Shown: positions 50,701-61,110 of the stretch, one piece after another | Position numbering within the stretch: the stretch's first letter is position 1 | Layout: every line of letters begins with the position of its first letter | Source: Dryobates pubescens | Lineage: Eukaryota; Chordata; Aves; Piciformes; Picidae | Direction: 5' to 3' | Length of the DNA: 64,000 nt | Assembly (NCBI RefSeq): GCF_014839835.1 | Contig: NC_071642.1 | Location: 7,028,052-7,092,051, forward strand | Notes under the pieces: generated by a model | Seen by the model: the letters and a program-made list of their open reading frames with translations, nothing else | Told to the model about the DNA's origin: nothing | Database searches by the model: none | Position numbers and translations under genes: made by a program

Positions 50701-53700
50701 GTGTTGAACTCAGGAGGCCTGCCTGTGGCTCCATGTGCTGCTTCTGTGAGGGTCCTGCTTGGATACCAGACCTTGAGAGAACAGAAAGAACAATTACTAG
50801 AATAGAATCAACCAGGTTGGAAAAGACCTTTGAGATCATTGAGTCCAACCTATCACCCAGCACCATCTGATCAACTCAACCATGGCACCAAGGGCCTCAT
50901 CCAGGCTCTTCCTATACACCTCCAGGGATGGGGACTCCACCACCTCCCTGGGCAGCACAGCCCAATGGCCAATCTCTGTGAAAAATTTCTTCCTAACATC
51001 CAGCCTGAACCTTCCCTGGCACAGCTTGAAACTGTGTCCTCTTGTTCTGGTGCTGGGTGCCTGGGAGTAGAGACCAACCCCTACCTGGCTACAGCCTTCC
51101 TTCAGGTAGTTGGAGAGAGCAATAAGGTCTCCCTTGAGCCTCCTCTTATCCAGGCTAGGAAACAGCAGAGCTGCTGTTGGGGTGTTGAACTCAGGAAGCC
51201 TGCCTGTGGCTCCATGTTCTGCTTCTGTGAAGGTCCTGCTTAGATAACAGACCTCAAGAGAAGCTAAGAGAGCCTGCTGGTTGTTCTCAGCTAGCATGGT
51301 GCAGATTGAGACTGGATCTTAGGAAGAAGTTCTTCACTATGAGGTGGGGGAGACACTGGCACAGGTTGCCCAGGGAGGTTGTGGCTGCCTCCTTCCTGGG
51401 GGTGTTCAAGGCCAGGCTGGATGAGGAACCTGGGCTGGTGGGAGGTGTCCCTGCCCATGGCAGGGTGGTTGGAATAGATGATCTCTCGGGTCCCATCCAA
51501 CTTGGGCCACTCTATGATACGTCTCCTTTTCTTTTCTTTCAAGGTATTTAATGCCTATCAGGCTGGTATGGGAGCTCTGAAACTGTCCATGAAGGATGTC
51601 ACTGTGGAGAAGGCAGAGAACCTGGTGGATCAGATCCAAGAGGTACTGAGAATAAGAGGGCATCTAAATAAGCCAAGTGCTGTGTAACTGGACAGAGTCA
51701 GCTTGCTCTTGATGCTGAGGCCTCTGGTGCTGGTTAGGTTTCTGTTCCTTAAGTCACCAAAGTGACTTAATCTGGATTGTTTTTAGATGAAGAAGAGAGG
51801 TCTTCAGGCACCTGCCTGTGTTCTGTGGTTATGGATTTATTGTCTAGAGCCAGGCCAAGGGGCAGTGGTTTGAAGGTGAGGCAGAGCAGGGTTAGAGTGG
51901 AGCTGAGGAGGTAGTTCTTCAGTGTGAGGGTGGTGAGAGTCTGGCACAGGCTGCCCGGGGAGGCTGTGGCTGCCTCCTGCCTGGAGGTGTTGAAGGCCAG
52001 GCTGGATGAGGCCTTGAGCAGCTGAGTCTGGTTGAGTTTCTATTTCATATCAAACACTTTGTCTTTCTCCTCAGCTTTGTGATACTCAAGATGAAGTAGC
52101 CCAGACTCTGGCTGGAGTGGGGATCAATGGTCTAGGTATGTCTTGGGGTTCATCTTTTGCTCAGGTCAAGGGAGCTTCTCCTCCTCCTTTATTCTGCCCT
52201 GGTGAGAGCACATCTGGGTCTAGTTCTGGGCTCCCCAGTTCCAGAGGGACAGGGAAGTGCTGGAGAGAGTCCAGGGCAGGCTGGGTAGATGCTGAGGGGC
52301 CTGGAACAGCTTTGTGAGGAGGAAAGGCTGAGAGCCCTGGGGCTGAGAGCCTGCAGAAGAGCAGCCCCAGAGGGGAGCTGAGCAATGCTCAGCAAGAGCT
52401 AAAGGAGCTGTGGGGGGCAAGAGGCTAGGGCCAGGATCTTGTCAGTGGTGCCCAGGGCCAGGCCAAGGGGCAATGAGCACAAACTGGAAGGTTTTCCTGC
52501 CCTTGGATGCCTCAGCACAAAGCAATAGCTTCTCCCTGAGATCAGGAGGGAATTTCCACCTTTAGAAGCACAAAGAGTTCCTTCTTATGTTGGATGGGAA
52601 CAATTCTAACTCTGTTAGACTTGGGCTGCAGAGGTGTGCTGCTGACAGAGATCTGTCTGTGCTGCTGCTTATTTCTGCTCAGGACTTAAATCTTTTCTTG
52701 ACTCAGCAGAGATGGACACAGAGGAACTGGAGAAGGAGCTGGACAGTCTCCTCCAGGACTCAACTAAGGAGCCTGTAGACCTCCCTGATGTTCCTCAGAA
52801 GGTGCTGAACCCACCCATTTCTGATGCTGAGCTTGAAGCTGAGTTGGAAAAGCTCTCTGTTTCTGATGGAGGTATGGATGTCAGCAAGTGGTGCTTAGCC
52901 AGCAGCTGTTTGGATCTCTCACTGCCTTCCCAAATGAAAAGAGAACCTTGGCAGAACTCAAATCTGAGCCAGCAGTGACAGTTGAAAGCCAACTCCTGTG
53001 TCCTTGAGAGCTCCTAGAAGTGCTGCCTGGACTTTTGCCTGTGGGACATAAGGAAATGAGAAGGCCCTGTGGAGAGAGTTAGTGCTTGGACTAAGCAATT
53101 GTCACTGTCATTTAAAGCCAGGTTTGGGGAGCTTCTGTTTGCCCATAAAGCAGCCCAGCATTTTCCTGCCAGTTGCTGCCAGGCATGCAGCATCTTCTGT
53201 CTCCTAGAATGCCCTCCCTAGGTGTGGTGCCTGCTTGAACTAGTACTAAACTAGCACTAAACTACTCTGCCTTTAGTAGCAGTGGGCAACCAGAGCTCAT
53301 GGGCTTGACCTGCATGCTGAATTTACCCTAGGCCTGTCTCAGCCAGGAGTAAATAGATTCAGATGTTCCTTGCAGGACCCTGTGAAGGAACAGTTAGGGC
53401 TGTCTGTGAAGTTTTGGAGTGGTTTAATGAGCAGAGGGAGTGCTCTTGTTGCTCCAGAAGGGGCAAAAGAAGAACACTCCCACAAAAGGATTGGATAGGA
53501 TTGGAAGTTTAAATGGATAAGATTGGAAAGCTTAAATGGAAAGGCTGTTCATAAACTGCAAAGCACAGAAGACCCAAAGAAATCCATAGTCTGGGCTTCA
53601 CATTAAGCCAAAGCTTCACATGAACCTCCCTTTAGACCAGGCCAACCAAACCCAGGCTTCCATGCCCCACCTCCAGTCCCTCCCAAGCTTCTCTGCCCCC

Positions 53701-54171
53701 CCATGCCACTCAATTTGTGACAGCACAAAATTCAGCTTGGCAACTCCAGGCCCCAGTTAAGCTGCTCCAGGCTTAATTGGCAGTGTTTGCCAAGGTCAGC
53801 CAGGCCTTACTCCCCCAGCAGGGAGATAAGAGCCTGCTCATCCTTCCTGGGAGGGGAAAAAGGGAGGAGAAAGGGAAGAAGCTCACTTTGCAGCCAGATC
53901 TGTAGTGATGTAGGGTATGAAATAAAGGATTACACTTCCCAGACCTCTCTAGCTTCTGGAGGTCTTTCCACAGTGCCCTGTGGAAGCCCTGAAGCACTCT
54001 GGAAGTGGTTTTGTTAGTTCTGGGTGTGCTTGATCTCCTCACTGCCTTGCCTGCTGCTCTTCCTGACGTGAAGCTGATCTCTTTTCTCTTGCTATCTTCT
54101 CTTCAGATTTGGAACAAAAGACTCCCCCTGCTTCCTCTGAAGCCAAAACAGCTCTGGGACTGAATCTCTAA
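44450..54171 (+). CDS. CHMP7: CHMP7, ESCRT-III-related charged multivesicular body protein 7 (complete CDS, 10 exons)
   Basis: Exons: 44450-44739, 45921-46095, 48258-48443, 49579-49712, 50104-50152, 50436-50555, 51544-51642, 52075-52135, 52707-52871, 54107-54171. Together 1344 nt, 447 aa (human 453 by memory). Residues about 20-225 form the ESCRT-II-like tandem winged-helix half ([20 protein letters not shown]). The rest is the ESCRT-III/Snf7-like helical core ([49 protein letters not shown]). An acidic C-terminal [12 protein letters not shown] helix follows. Known role: recruited by LEM2 to the reforming nuclear envelope, where it nucleates ESCRT-III for sealing; also in endosomal sorting. 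All phases agree. The gene is divergent from TNFRSF10B, as in human. Confidence 0.96.
44740..45920 (+). other. CHMP7: CHMP7 intron 1
   Basis: Unique-looking sequence. No CR1 or other repeat recognised. Confidence 0.5.
45921..46095 (+). CDS. CHMP7: CHMP7 exon 2
   Basis: Encodes [20 protein letters not shown] and [14 protein letters not shown] to VELLQ (residues 97-155). Acceptor TTTCCTCCAG, donor CAG/GTGAGT. Confidence 0.96.
46500..47330 (-). mobile_element. CR1 LINE fragment in CHMP7 intron 2
   Basis: Minus-strand CR1, about 830 bp, from its 3' end (GTTTGGGTAGGAAGGGACCT) into degenerate ORF2 sequence. Confidence 0.87.
47340..48100 (+). mobile_element. CR1 LINE fragment in CHMP7 intron 2
   Basis: Plus-strand CR1, head-to-head with the preceding one. 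It closely resembles 24990-25722 (AACATGAGCCAGCAGTGTGC, TTAGGAAGGATATTGAGAGA). Confidence 0.9.
48258..48443 (+). CDS. CHMP7: CHMP7 exon 3
   Basis: Residues 156-217 ([39 protein letters not shown]). Acceptor GCTTGCAG, donor AAG/GTACAG. Confidence 0.96.
48722..49502. mobile_element. CR1 LINE pieces in CHMP7 intron 3
   Basis: Minus-strand CR1 (about 48722-49245) followed by a plus-strand tail (about 49320-49502, ending CCAACCTAGGCCATTCTGTG). Confidence 0.87.
49579..49712 (+). CDS. CHMP7: CHMP7 exon 4
   Basis: Residues 218-262 ([40 protein letters not shown]). Acceptor TTTATTAG. The donor GAGAA/GTAATT is weak but phase-consistent. Confidence 0.94.
50104..50152 (+). CDS. CHMP7: CHMP7 exon 5 (49-nt small exon)
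   Basis: Encodes [17 protein letters not shown] (first codon split). Acceptor CTCTTGCAG, donor CTG/GTAAGT. Confidence 0.93.
50436..50555 (+). CDS. CHMP7: CHMP7 exon 6
   Basis: Residues 279-318 ([33 protein letters not shown]). Acceptor GCCTGCAG, donor ATG/GTAACT. Confidence 0.95.
50674..50786. repeat. Left copy of a 112-bp direct repeat flanking a CR1
   Basis: Starts CTAGGAAACAGCAGAGCTGC. The same sequence with about eight differences recurs at 51155-51266. Confidence 0.9.
50793..51157 (-). mobile_element. CR1 LINE fragment in CHMP7 intron 6
   Basis: Minus-strand CR1 from AGAATAGAATCAACCAGGTT to CTCCTCTTATCCAGG, lying between the two 112-bp direct repeats. Confidence 0.9.
51155..51266. repeat. 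Right copy of the 112-bp direct repeat
   Basis: Second copy of 50674-50786. It begins right where the CR1 sequence breaks off. Confidence 0.9.
51292..51525 (+). mobile_element. CR1 LINE tail in CHMP7 intron 6
   Basis: Sense CR1 (GGATCTTAGGAAGAAGTTCT to CCACTCTATGATACG), ending just before the exon 7 acceptor tract. Confidence 0.88.
51544..51642 (+). CDS. CHMP7: CHMP7 exon 7
   Basis: Residues 319-351 ([27 protein letters not shown]). Acceptor TTTCAAG, donor GAG/GTACTG. Confidence 0.95.
51845..52035 (+). mobile_element. CR1 LINE tail in CHMP7 intron 7
   Basis: Sense CR1 (AGAGCCAGGCCAAGGGGCAG to GGATGAGGCCTTGAGCAGC), truncated at the 3' side. Confidence 0.8.
52075..52135 (+). CDS. CHMP7: CHMP7 exon 8
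   Basis: 61 nt encoding [20 protein letters not shown] plus one base. Acceptor CTCCTCAG, donor TAG/GTATGT. Confidence 0.94.
52170..52490 (+). mobile_element. CR1 LINE fragment in CHMP7 intron 8
   Basis: Sense CR1-like sequence (GGTGAGAGCACATCTGGGTC to GGGGCAATGAGCACAAACTG), incomplete. Confidence 0.7.
52707..52871 (+). CDS. CHMP7: CHMP7 exon 9
   Basis: Encodes the acidic segment [20 protein letters not shown] and [18 protein letters not shown]. The acceptor is a tandem CAGCAG, so the exon may begin at 52707 or 52710, with or without one alanine. Donor GGAG/GTATGG. Confidence 0.93.
52872..54106 (+). other. CHMP7: CHMP7 intron 9
   Basis: Unique-looking sequence without recognised repeat or gene. 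Confidence 0.5.
54107..54171 (+). CDS. CHMP7: CHMP7 exon 10 (last)
   Basis: Encodes [21 protein letters not shown] and the TAA stop. Acceptor TTCTCTTCAG. Confidence 0.92.
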
Positions 54172-57100
54172 AGACCCAACAGTGTCCTGTTGCTGCAGTT
54201 TGAGAAGTTGGCTGAAAGGTTCCTTTACTTAATGACTTAGAACTTCTGGAGAGTGCTGGGGGGGTGGGGGGAGGGGGCGGAGGGGGGAAAACACTCCCCT
54301 TGTGCTTCCTGGATCCCACTTTGCTCAGCAACAGGATCTCCTGCCATGACAATCCACTCTGGAACTGGCCCCAGCTGGTGTTTGTCATCTCCTGTGCCAA
54401 CATCTGCACTGGTCTCAAGTTGACTTGTGACCCCCTCACCCCCACCCACCCCACCCCCTCCCCAGGTCACTCAGTGACATTCAGTCTTCCCTTCTGGGGA
54501 TGCAACTCAAGATTGTGCCCAGTGAAGACAAAAACTCTTCCATGGCCATGGACAGTGCTCATTGCTTTGGCTTAAGTTGGGGTCCTCTTGGGGTTGGCTT
54601 GGGGTTGGGGTTGGGGTTGTTTTGTTTGGGGTTTTTGCTTGGGTTGGTTTGGGGTGGGGGTTTTTTTTTGGTTGATTTTTGGTTTAGTTTGGGGACTTCT
54701 TGGGTGATTTTGTGGGCTTTGTTTGAAGGGGGTTTGGGGTTGATTTTGTTGTTGTTGTTTGAGGATTTTGGTTGCTTTTTTTGGTTGATTTTTGGGTTGG
54801 TTTGGGTTTTTTTTTTTGGGTGGGTTTGGGGGTGTTTTTGGTTGATTTTTGGGTTGGTTTGGGGTTTTTTTATGGTTGATTTTTGGGTTGGTTTGGGGGT
54901 TTTATTTGGTTGATTTTTGGGTTGGTTTGGGGGTTTTATTTGGTTGATTTTTGGGTTGGTTTGGGGGTTTTATTTGGTTGATTTTGGGGTTGGTTTGGGG
55001 GTTTTATTGGGTTGATTTTTGGGTTGGTTTGGGGGTTTTATTTGGTTGATTTTTGGGTTGGTTTGGGGGTTTTATTTGGTTGATTTTTGGGTTGGTTTGG
55101 GGGTTTTATTTGGTTGATTTTGGGGTTGGTTTGGGGGTTTTATTTGGTTGATTTTGGGGTTGGTTTGGGGGTTTTATTTGGTTGATTTTGGGGTTGGTTT
55201 GGGGGTTTTATTTGGTTGATTTTGGGGTTGGTTTGGGGGTTTTATTTGGTTGATTTTGGGGTTGGTTTGGGGGTTTTATTTGGTTGATTTTGGGGTTGGT
55301 TTGGGGGTTTTATTTGGTTGATTTTGGGGTTGGTTTGGGGGGCTTTTTGGTTGACTTTTTGGTGGTTTAGGGTTTTTTTTGGTTGACTTTTTGGTTTGGG
55401 GTTTTTTTTGGTTGATTTTTTTTGTTGGTTTTTTGTTTGTTGATTTTTTTGTTGGTTTTTTTTGGTTGATTTTTTTGTTGGGGTTTTATGTTGATATTTT
55501 TGGGGGGGTTGGGTTTTGGTTGGGGTTTTGGGGGGGATTTTTCATGCTGTTTTTTGTTGTTTTGGGTTTTTTTTGTTGGGGGTTTTTGGTTGTTTTGGGG
55601 GGGTTACTTTTTTTTGCTTGGGTTTTTTGGGGTTTTTTGGGGTTGATTTTTTTGTTGTTTGTTGATCTTTTAAAATGAATTTGCTTGGGGGGGAGTTGGG
55701 GTGGGGTTTTTTGTTTGGGTTTTTTGGGTTTGGGGTTTTTTTGGTTGTTTTGTTTGTGTGTGGGGGTTTGTTGTTGGTTTTCATTTAGGTCTGGGGATAT
55801 TTTTTGGTTGGTTTGTTTGTTTGTTGTGGTTTATATTTCTCCCCCCCCCCCCTTTGCTGTGGCTGATGTTGAGAACCTGAGCCTGCAGCCCTCTTGGCAG
55901 TGGCTCAACAACATCTGGCTCTTCCCCTGTGCTTGTTTCAAACACTTGGCCACCTGAGTGCTGTCCTTGGACCAGGAGTTACCTGCAACAAGCTCCTCAC
56001 CACCTCTTGATAGTTCTCCTCCCCACTCCCACCCTCACCTCCCTGTCTGTGTTTTTGCACCGTGGTCCTGGACAACTGAACACTGTATTACTGTTTTGAT
56101 TGTAGGAGGGTTTGGGGCTGCTCTAGAGGGCAGCAATTGCAAGCACAAGACACAAAAAGAAAGCCCCAACACTGAAAAGAATTCCTCTTTCTGTAATTGA
56201 CACTAAAGGCCTTACAAAGGGAGACCTGCAAAAGATTGCAACTGAAGGAGTTTCTTCCTGCCTGCTGGGTGACAAAGCCTTGTGGTCACCAAGAGGCAAC
56301 TTTCTGGTTTGCTTTTACTTGAAACCTGAGCTGCTTTGCTGGTTCTCTGTCTCCCACCCTCCTCTCCCTGTTTGCCAAAACTACCTTGGAGCTCTTGGCC
56401 CAAGTGGTTTGGGGGTGGGAGGAGAAGGGGTGGCAGCATTTTGCCTTTAGAGAGGAGAGGGCTTGGTGGAAGAGCCTTGACTCAGCCTTCAGCCTTGCTG
56501 TTGCAGTTTCACGTGGTCCTGAGCTGTACCTAAAAAAGCTCTCCTCCAAGTAAATCCCAGGAGATCTTCCTAGGGCTCAAAAAAAGCCAACCCAAGAAAG
56601 GCCTGAGCAGGGCAGCTGAAGGAGTGTTTGGGTTGGTTTTGTGTGGACCATAAGAAGTGCAATGGTCATCTTCTGCAGGTCACCTTTTTATTCTGCCTGT
56701 GCACATGGAGGAGCAGGAAGCCTGGGATGAAGAAATGGATCCTTTCAGGAGGGGAATGTGCTGTTCATTTGGCTTTCTGCACACACACACACACACACAG
56801 AGCCTGTGCCTGGCAGGGGAGTGACTGGCTGGCTGGGTGGGTGGTGGTGGTGGTAGTGGAACCACCCTGGAATGTAGCCCACTCACCATTCCTCCCCTGC
56901 CTCCTTGAGCTCCACTGCTCCAGCCCCGCGGATGGGGAGCAGCTTGGGGTGAACACTAATAAACTGTGGGCTGGAGTTGCCAGGTCTTGGGCATGAGTGG
57001 TGTCCCCCCAGCTTTTCAGCCAGAGGAGCAGGGAACACTGCACAGGTAGTCACTAGGCTGCTGGGGTTGGCTCTGGCTTCATTGTGGCTTTGGCTCAAGA

Positions 57101-57255
57101 GTGCAGACTCCCGCCAGGAGCCAGCAGCAGTTCCTCCCTCACCCTCCGGCTGCACGGTGGAGCTGTGTGAGGTGACTTGAAGCTCTCTGTTCCTTTCCTT
57201 TGTAAAGTAAAAGGGGAGGAATAAACTCTGTGTTTTCTGCCTGTAATAAAGGGGA
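54172..57255 (+). other. CHMP7: CHMP7 3'UTR and downstream region (inferred)
   Basis: No further coding exon is visible. AATAAA occurs at 56958, and two more lie near 57215 and 57245, any of which could end the CHMP7 transcript. If so, the 3'UTR contains the G/T minisatellite, a CA microsatellite (about 56777-56798) and unique sequence. Confidence 0.4.
54590..55845 (+). repeat. T/G-only minisatellite, 34-bp core unit
   Basis: About 1.25 kb almost free of C and A on the + strand. From about 54890 to 55340 the unit TTTTATTTGGTTGATTTT plus GGGGTTGGTTTGGGGG repeats about 13-14 times at 34-bp spacing. The flanks are diverged versions. Confidence 0.95.
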
Positions 57256-57711
57256 GGAAGCAGACTCCCTTGGGGTGCCTCCTTGCTTTTTGTTTTGGGG
57301 GGGGGTTTGGGTGGGTTTTTGCTGTTGTTCTTCTTCTCTGTGCCCCAGCTCACTGCCATGTTGGTGCTGTTCCAGCTCTGCTTCTGCATCTATAAAACTT
57401 GTCTGCTGAAAGTAACAAATGGGTGGTTTCCTGGGCTGCTTTGTCAAAAAGAAACCCCAACCAACCCCACACCGAGGAACTGCTGCCCCAGCCTTGGGTT
57501 TCCCTCAGCCTTTGCTCTTGGGTTTAAATAAGCCCAAACAGTCACTGGGGTTTAGCTTGAAGCCTGGTGGTTAGGTTTGTGTTAGTGGTGGTGTTGTGAT
57601 GCCTTTGGTTTGTGCCTTTGGGAGAGGTTTGCTGCTTTGGCTTTGCTTTCTGCCACTCATTTTTTTGCTGTGCACCTCACAAATGTGCAGTCTCAGGGCT
57701 CACAGAGAATC
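57256..57711. other. Unique intergenic sequence
   Basis: A G-run near 57297 and nothing else recognised. Confidence 0.5.
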
Positions 57712-58090
57712 ACAGAGTGGCTCAGTGGTGAGAGCCTGGCACAGGTTGCCCAGGGAGGTGGTGGAAGCCTCATCCCTGGAGGTTTTTGAAGGCCAGGCTG
57801 GATGTGGCTGTGAGCAACCTGCTGTGGTGTGAGGTGTCCCTGCCCATGGCAGGGGGGTTGGAACTGGCTGAGCCTTGAGCTCCCTTCCAACCCTAACAAT
57901 TCTATGATTCAGGTTGGGAGGGACCTTAAAGAGCATCCAGTTCCAATCCCCTGCCATGGGCAGGGACACCTCCCACCAGCCCAGGTGGCTCAGGGCCTTA
58001 TCCAGCCTGGCCTTTAACACCTGCAGGGAGGAGGCATCCACCACCTCCCTGGGCAACCTGTGCCAGGGTCTCTTCACCTTTACTGGAAAG
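57712..58090. mobile_element. Tail-to-tail CR1 LINE pair
   Basis: Plus-strand CR1 tail (57712-57915) meets a minus-strand one (57910-58090) at the shared TTCTATGATTC end. Confidence 0.88.
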
Positions 58091-59069
58091 AAGAAACAGG
58101 CTCTTGGCTGTGGCCATGGAGGAAATGGCTGTGCCAGTTAATCAGAGCCCCTGCCTGACCCCTAAGCAATACTTAAGCCTTACTCTGGGATAGTTTTTGT
58201 CCAGCTTCTTGTTCTGAGGGTAATTAAGCAGCACAGCAGAGGAGCCTGGTGGTGTATTTTCCTCTTTGCCTAGGGACAGTGTAGATGGAGTTAACCTGGT
58301 GTAGGAGCCACTCAAACCAAATCACTCCTACTTCCCTCTGACATGAAGATGCCTGAAGTAAGCTTTGGCTTTGCAGGCAGTCAAGGCTGCTTCCTCTGGC
58401 AAGAGGTTTGATTGGAAGTGGCAGGTTGGTCCCTGGAGAGCTCCTGTGGTTTGTTGCAGGGAGGAGGAAGCTTCTTGTTCCTTTGCTGATGTTCTTCCAC
58501 GGTGCAGCTCAGGTCTTGCCTCCAGCCAGCATCACTGAGCCTTGCTTTAAAGGATCTGACTCTGCCTCCTCTTCCCCCACTATCAGAACCTGTCCCCTGC
58601 TCTGCAAGTGCAAAGTGATTCCTGCAGGAATGAACAGCTCCTGCAGTTCTGTAACAGATCTGACTGAGGCAACTCTGGGAAGAGAGGCACTTGAAGAGTT
58701 AAAGCCAAGCAGCTGCTGCTTGATTTGAAGTGGTTTGTAATTGTCTTCCTTTGATGCAAAGTGGGGGGGGGGGGGGGGGGAATGTAATCAAGATGGCTGA
58801 ATGGAGGATGTGAAGTGTATTTTGGTGAGGCAGCAGGGAAAGGGAAATAAAAGGGCAGCTTCTTGCTGGGTGAGGAAATTAAATATAAAGACCTAGAGCT
58901 GAATTGCCACCAGACTTGGAAGCACATCACAGTCGAGTGGTGTTTAAAATAGTCCTTCAGCTGATTCTTGGAGGGAGGGGGGGGAATAGCAGGTGCTTAA
59001 GTGAGGAAATGGAGCAAGTGCTTAGCAATATAATGCGGCAGAGCAGCTCGCTCAGGGGAGAAGGCTGCC
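58091..59069. other. Intergenic sequence
   Basis: A 106-codon frame (58408-58728) has no recognisable family. A poly-G run of about 20 lies at 58763. No gene supported. Confidence 0.5.
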
Positions 59070-59690
59070 TTTAGCAGGCAGGAGGAGCTGATCTGAAGCT
59101 TCCCCAGGAGCCAGCAGTGCCCTCCTGCAGCCCAAAGGCAGCTGTGGGCTGGGCTGCAGCCAGAGCAGGGTGGGCAGCAGGGCAGGAGAGAGGGGATTCT
59201 GCCCCTTGGCTCTGCTCTGCTCAGACCTCACCTCCAATCCTGCCTCCAGTTCTGGGGTCCCCAGCAGGAGGAGGACACAGAGCTGCTGGAGTGAGGCCAG
59301 AGGAGGCCACAAAGATGCTCCAAGGGCTGAGGGAGCTGGGGGTCATCAGCCTGGAGAAGAGAAGACTCCAGGGGGACCCCAGAGCTGCCCTCCAGTAGCT
59401 GAAGGGATCCTGCAGGCAGAGAGGCTTTTCCTGAGGGGGTCTAGAGCCAGGCCAAGGGGGAATGGCTTGAAGCTGAGGCAGAGCAGGGTTAGACTGGAGC
59501 TGAGGAAGTTCACCAGGATGAGGCTGGTGAGACTCTGGAGGAGGCTGCCCAGGGAGGCTGTGGCTGCCTCCTGCCTGGGGGTGTTCAAGGCCAGGTTGGA
59601 TGAGCAACCTGCCCTAGTGGGAGCTGCCCATGGCAGGGGGTTGGGACTGGGTGGTCTTTAAGGTCCCTTCCAGCCCAAACCATGCTGCGG
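59070..59690 (+). mobile_element. CR1 LINE fragment
   Basis: Sense CR1, about 620 bp, from the end of the ORF2 region to the CCAGCCCAAACCATGCTG tail. Confidence 0.88.
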
Positions 59691-60289
59691 CTCAGTGCTG
59701 AGCCATGAGGGGGCTGCGGCTGCCACCTAGCGGCGGCTCCTGGCACAGGCACTTGGCAGCGGCAGGCTGCAGACGGTGGAACTAATGAGGCTTAATTAAA
59801 CAAAGCCTGCCGAATTAAATGCTGTGACGCGCTGGCAACAAGTGTCTGTGACCTGTCACAGAGCAAGCGTGCTGTTTGCTTTAGGAGGGAGCTTCTTGCT
59901 GCTGGATCTTCACGGGCATAATGATGCTCTTGTTTGAAAGTTGTTCTTGGGCAGCTCCTGTCGCCCCCCTCTGCAAAGCCTGGGTGGCAGGGTCGGGTTA
60001 ATTGAATCTCTGTGTGTGGCTGAGCTGATTCTGTGTGGATTGGCTGCTGCTTTGCTTCTGAAGTGGTGTCTGTGACAGGCAAAGGCAGGGCTCAGCAGCA
60101 CACACACACACCCCACCCCCCCCCCCCCCCTAGCTAATGAGGGGATGAATGCTGCTGGGAGGGGAGGTTCAGCTGCGTTTGGGAAGCTTTTGTTGCCCCC
60201 TTTTCCACTTGGCCACTCCTCAAAGGCAAGTCCCCACTGAAGCAGCTCTTGCTGAGCTGGCTCTGGAGCAACCTGGCCTCCTGATGTTT
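59691..60289. other. Unique intergenic sequence
   Basis: Includes a CA/poly-C stretch near 60098-60130. No gene recognised. Confidence 0.5.
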
Positions 60290-60665
60290 TAGAATAGAAT
60301 GGAATTAACCAGGTTGGGGGAGACCTTATTGCTGTCCACAACTCCCTGAAGGGAGGTTGGAGCCAGGTGGGGGTTGGGCTCTTCTCCCAGGCACCCAGCA
60401 CCAGAACAAGAGGACACAGTCTCAAGCTGTGCCAGGGGAGGTTTGGGCTGGATGTTAGGAAGAAGTTCTTAACAGAAAGAGAGATTGGCCATTGGGATGT
60501 GCTGCCCAGGGAGGTGCTGGAGTCACCATCACTGGAGGTGTTTAAGAAGAGCCTGGATGAGGCCCTTGGTGCCATGGTTTAGTTGATCAGATGGTGTTGG
60601 GTGACAGGTTGGACTGGATGATCTCAGAGGTCTTTCCCAACCTGGTTAATTCTGTTCTATTCTGA
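60290..60665 (+). mobile_element. CR1 LINE fragment
   Basis: Sense CR1 (ACCAGGTTGGGGGAGACCTT to CAACCTGGTTAATTCTGTTC), of the same subfamily type as 50793-51157 and 63585-63770. Confidence 0.9.
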
Positions 60666-60884
60666 CCAAAGAAGCCTTTTTGCTTAGAGAGGATTCAATT
60701 ACAGAGTGATGGATTCCAAGGTCAGCCCTGGGTACTAACCTTGTGGTTTTCCACTGGGTGTAAGAGGGCAGAGGTTTGCTTCTCAGTCTGGAGTGAGAGC
60801 TTTCAGGGGCAGGTAAAGGAGTAGCTTTAGGGGGCAGGGGGATACCTCCAGAGCTGCCTCCCCAGTTCTGCAGCACCATGATGC

Positions 60885-61110
60885 TTGTGATTTGATGTCA
60901 GGAAGAAGCTCTTCCCCATGAGGCTGGTGAGAGACTGGCACAGGTTGCCCAGGGAGGTGGTGGAAGCCTCCTGCCTGGAGGTGTTTGCAGCCAGGCTGGA
61001 TGTGGCTGTGAGCAACCTGCTGTGGTGTGAGGTGTCCCTGGCCATGGCAGGGGGGTTGGAACTGGCTGAGCCCTGAGGCCCCTTCCAACCCTGACAGTTT
61101 TATGATGCCT
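60885..61110 (+). mobile_element. CR1 LINE tail
   Basis: Sense CR1 (TTTGATGTCAGGAAGAAGCT to CAACCCTGACAGTTTTATGA). Confidence 0.9.

Noticed and set aside
54500-55957. Hydrophobic frames resembling membrane proteins (GFFWLIF-type repeats)
   Set aside because: They are translations of the T/G minisatellite; hydrophobicity follows from T-rich codons.
58408-58728. 106-codon plus-strand frame
   Set aside because: No family resemblance, no splice or promoter context. Length is not unusual for chance.
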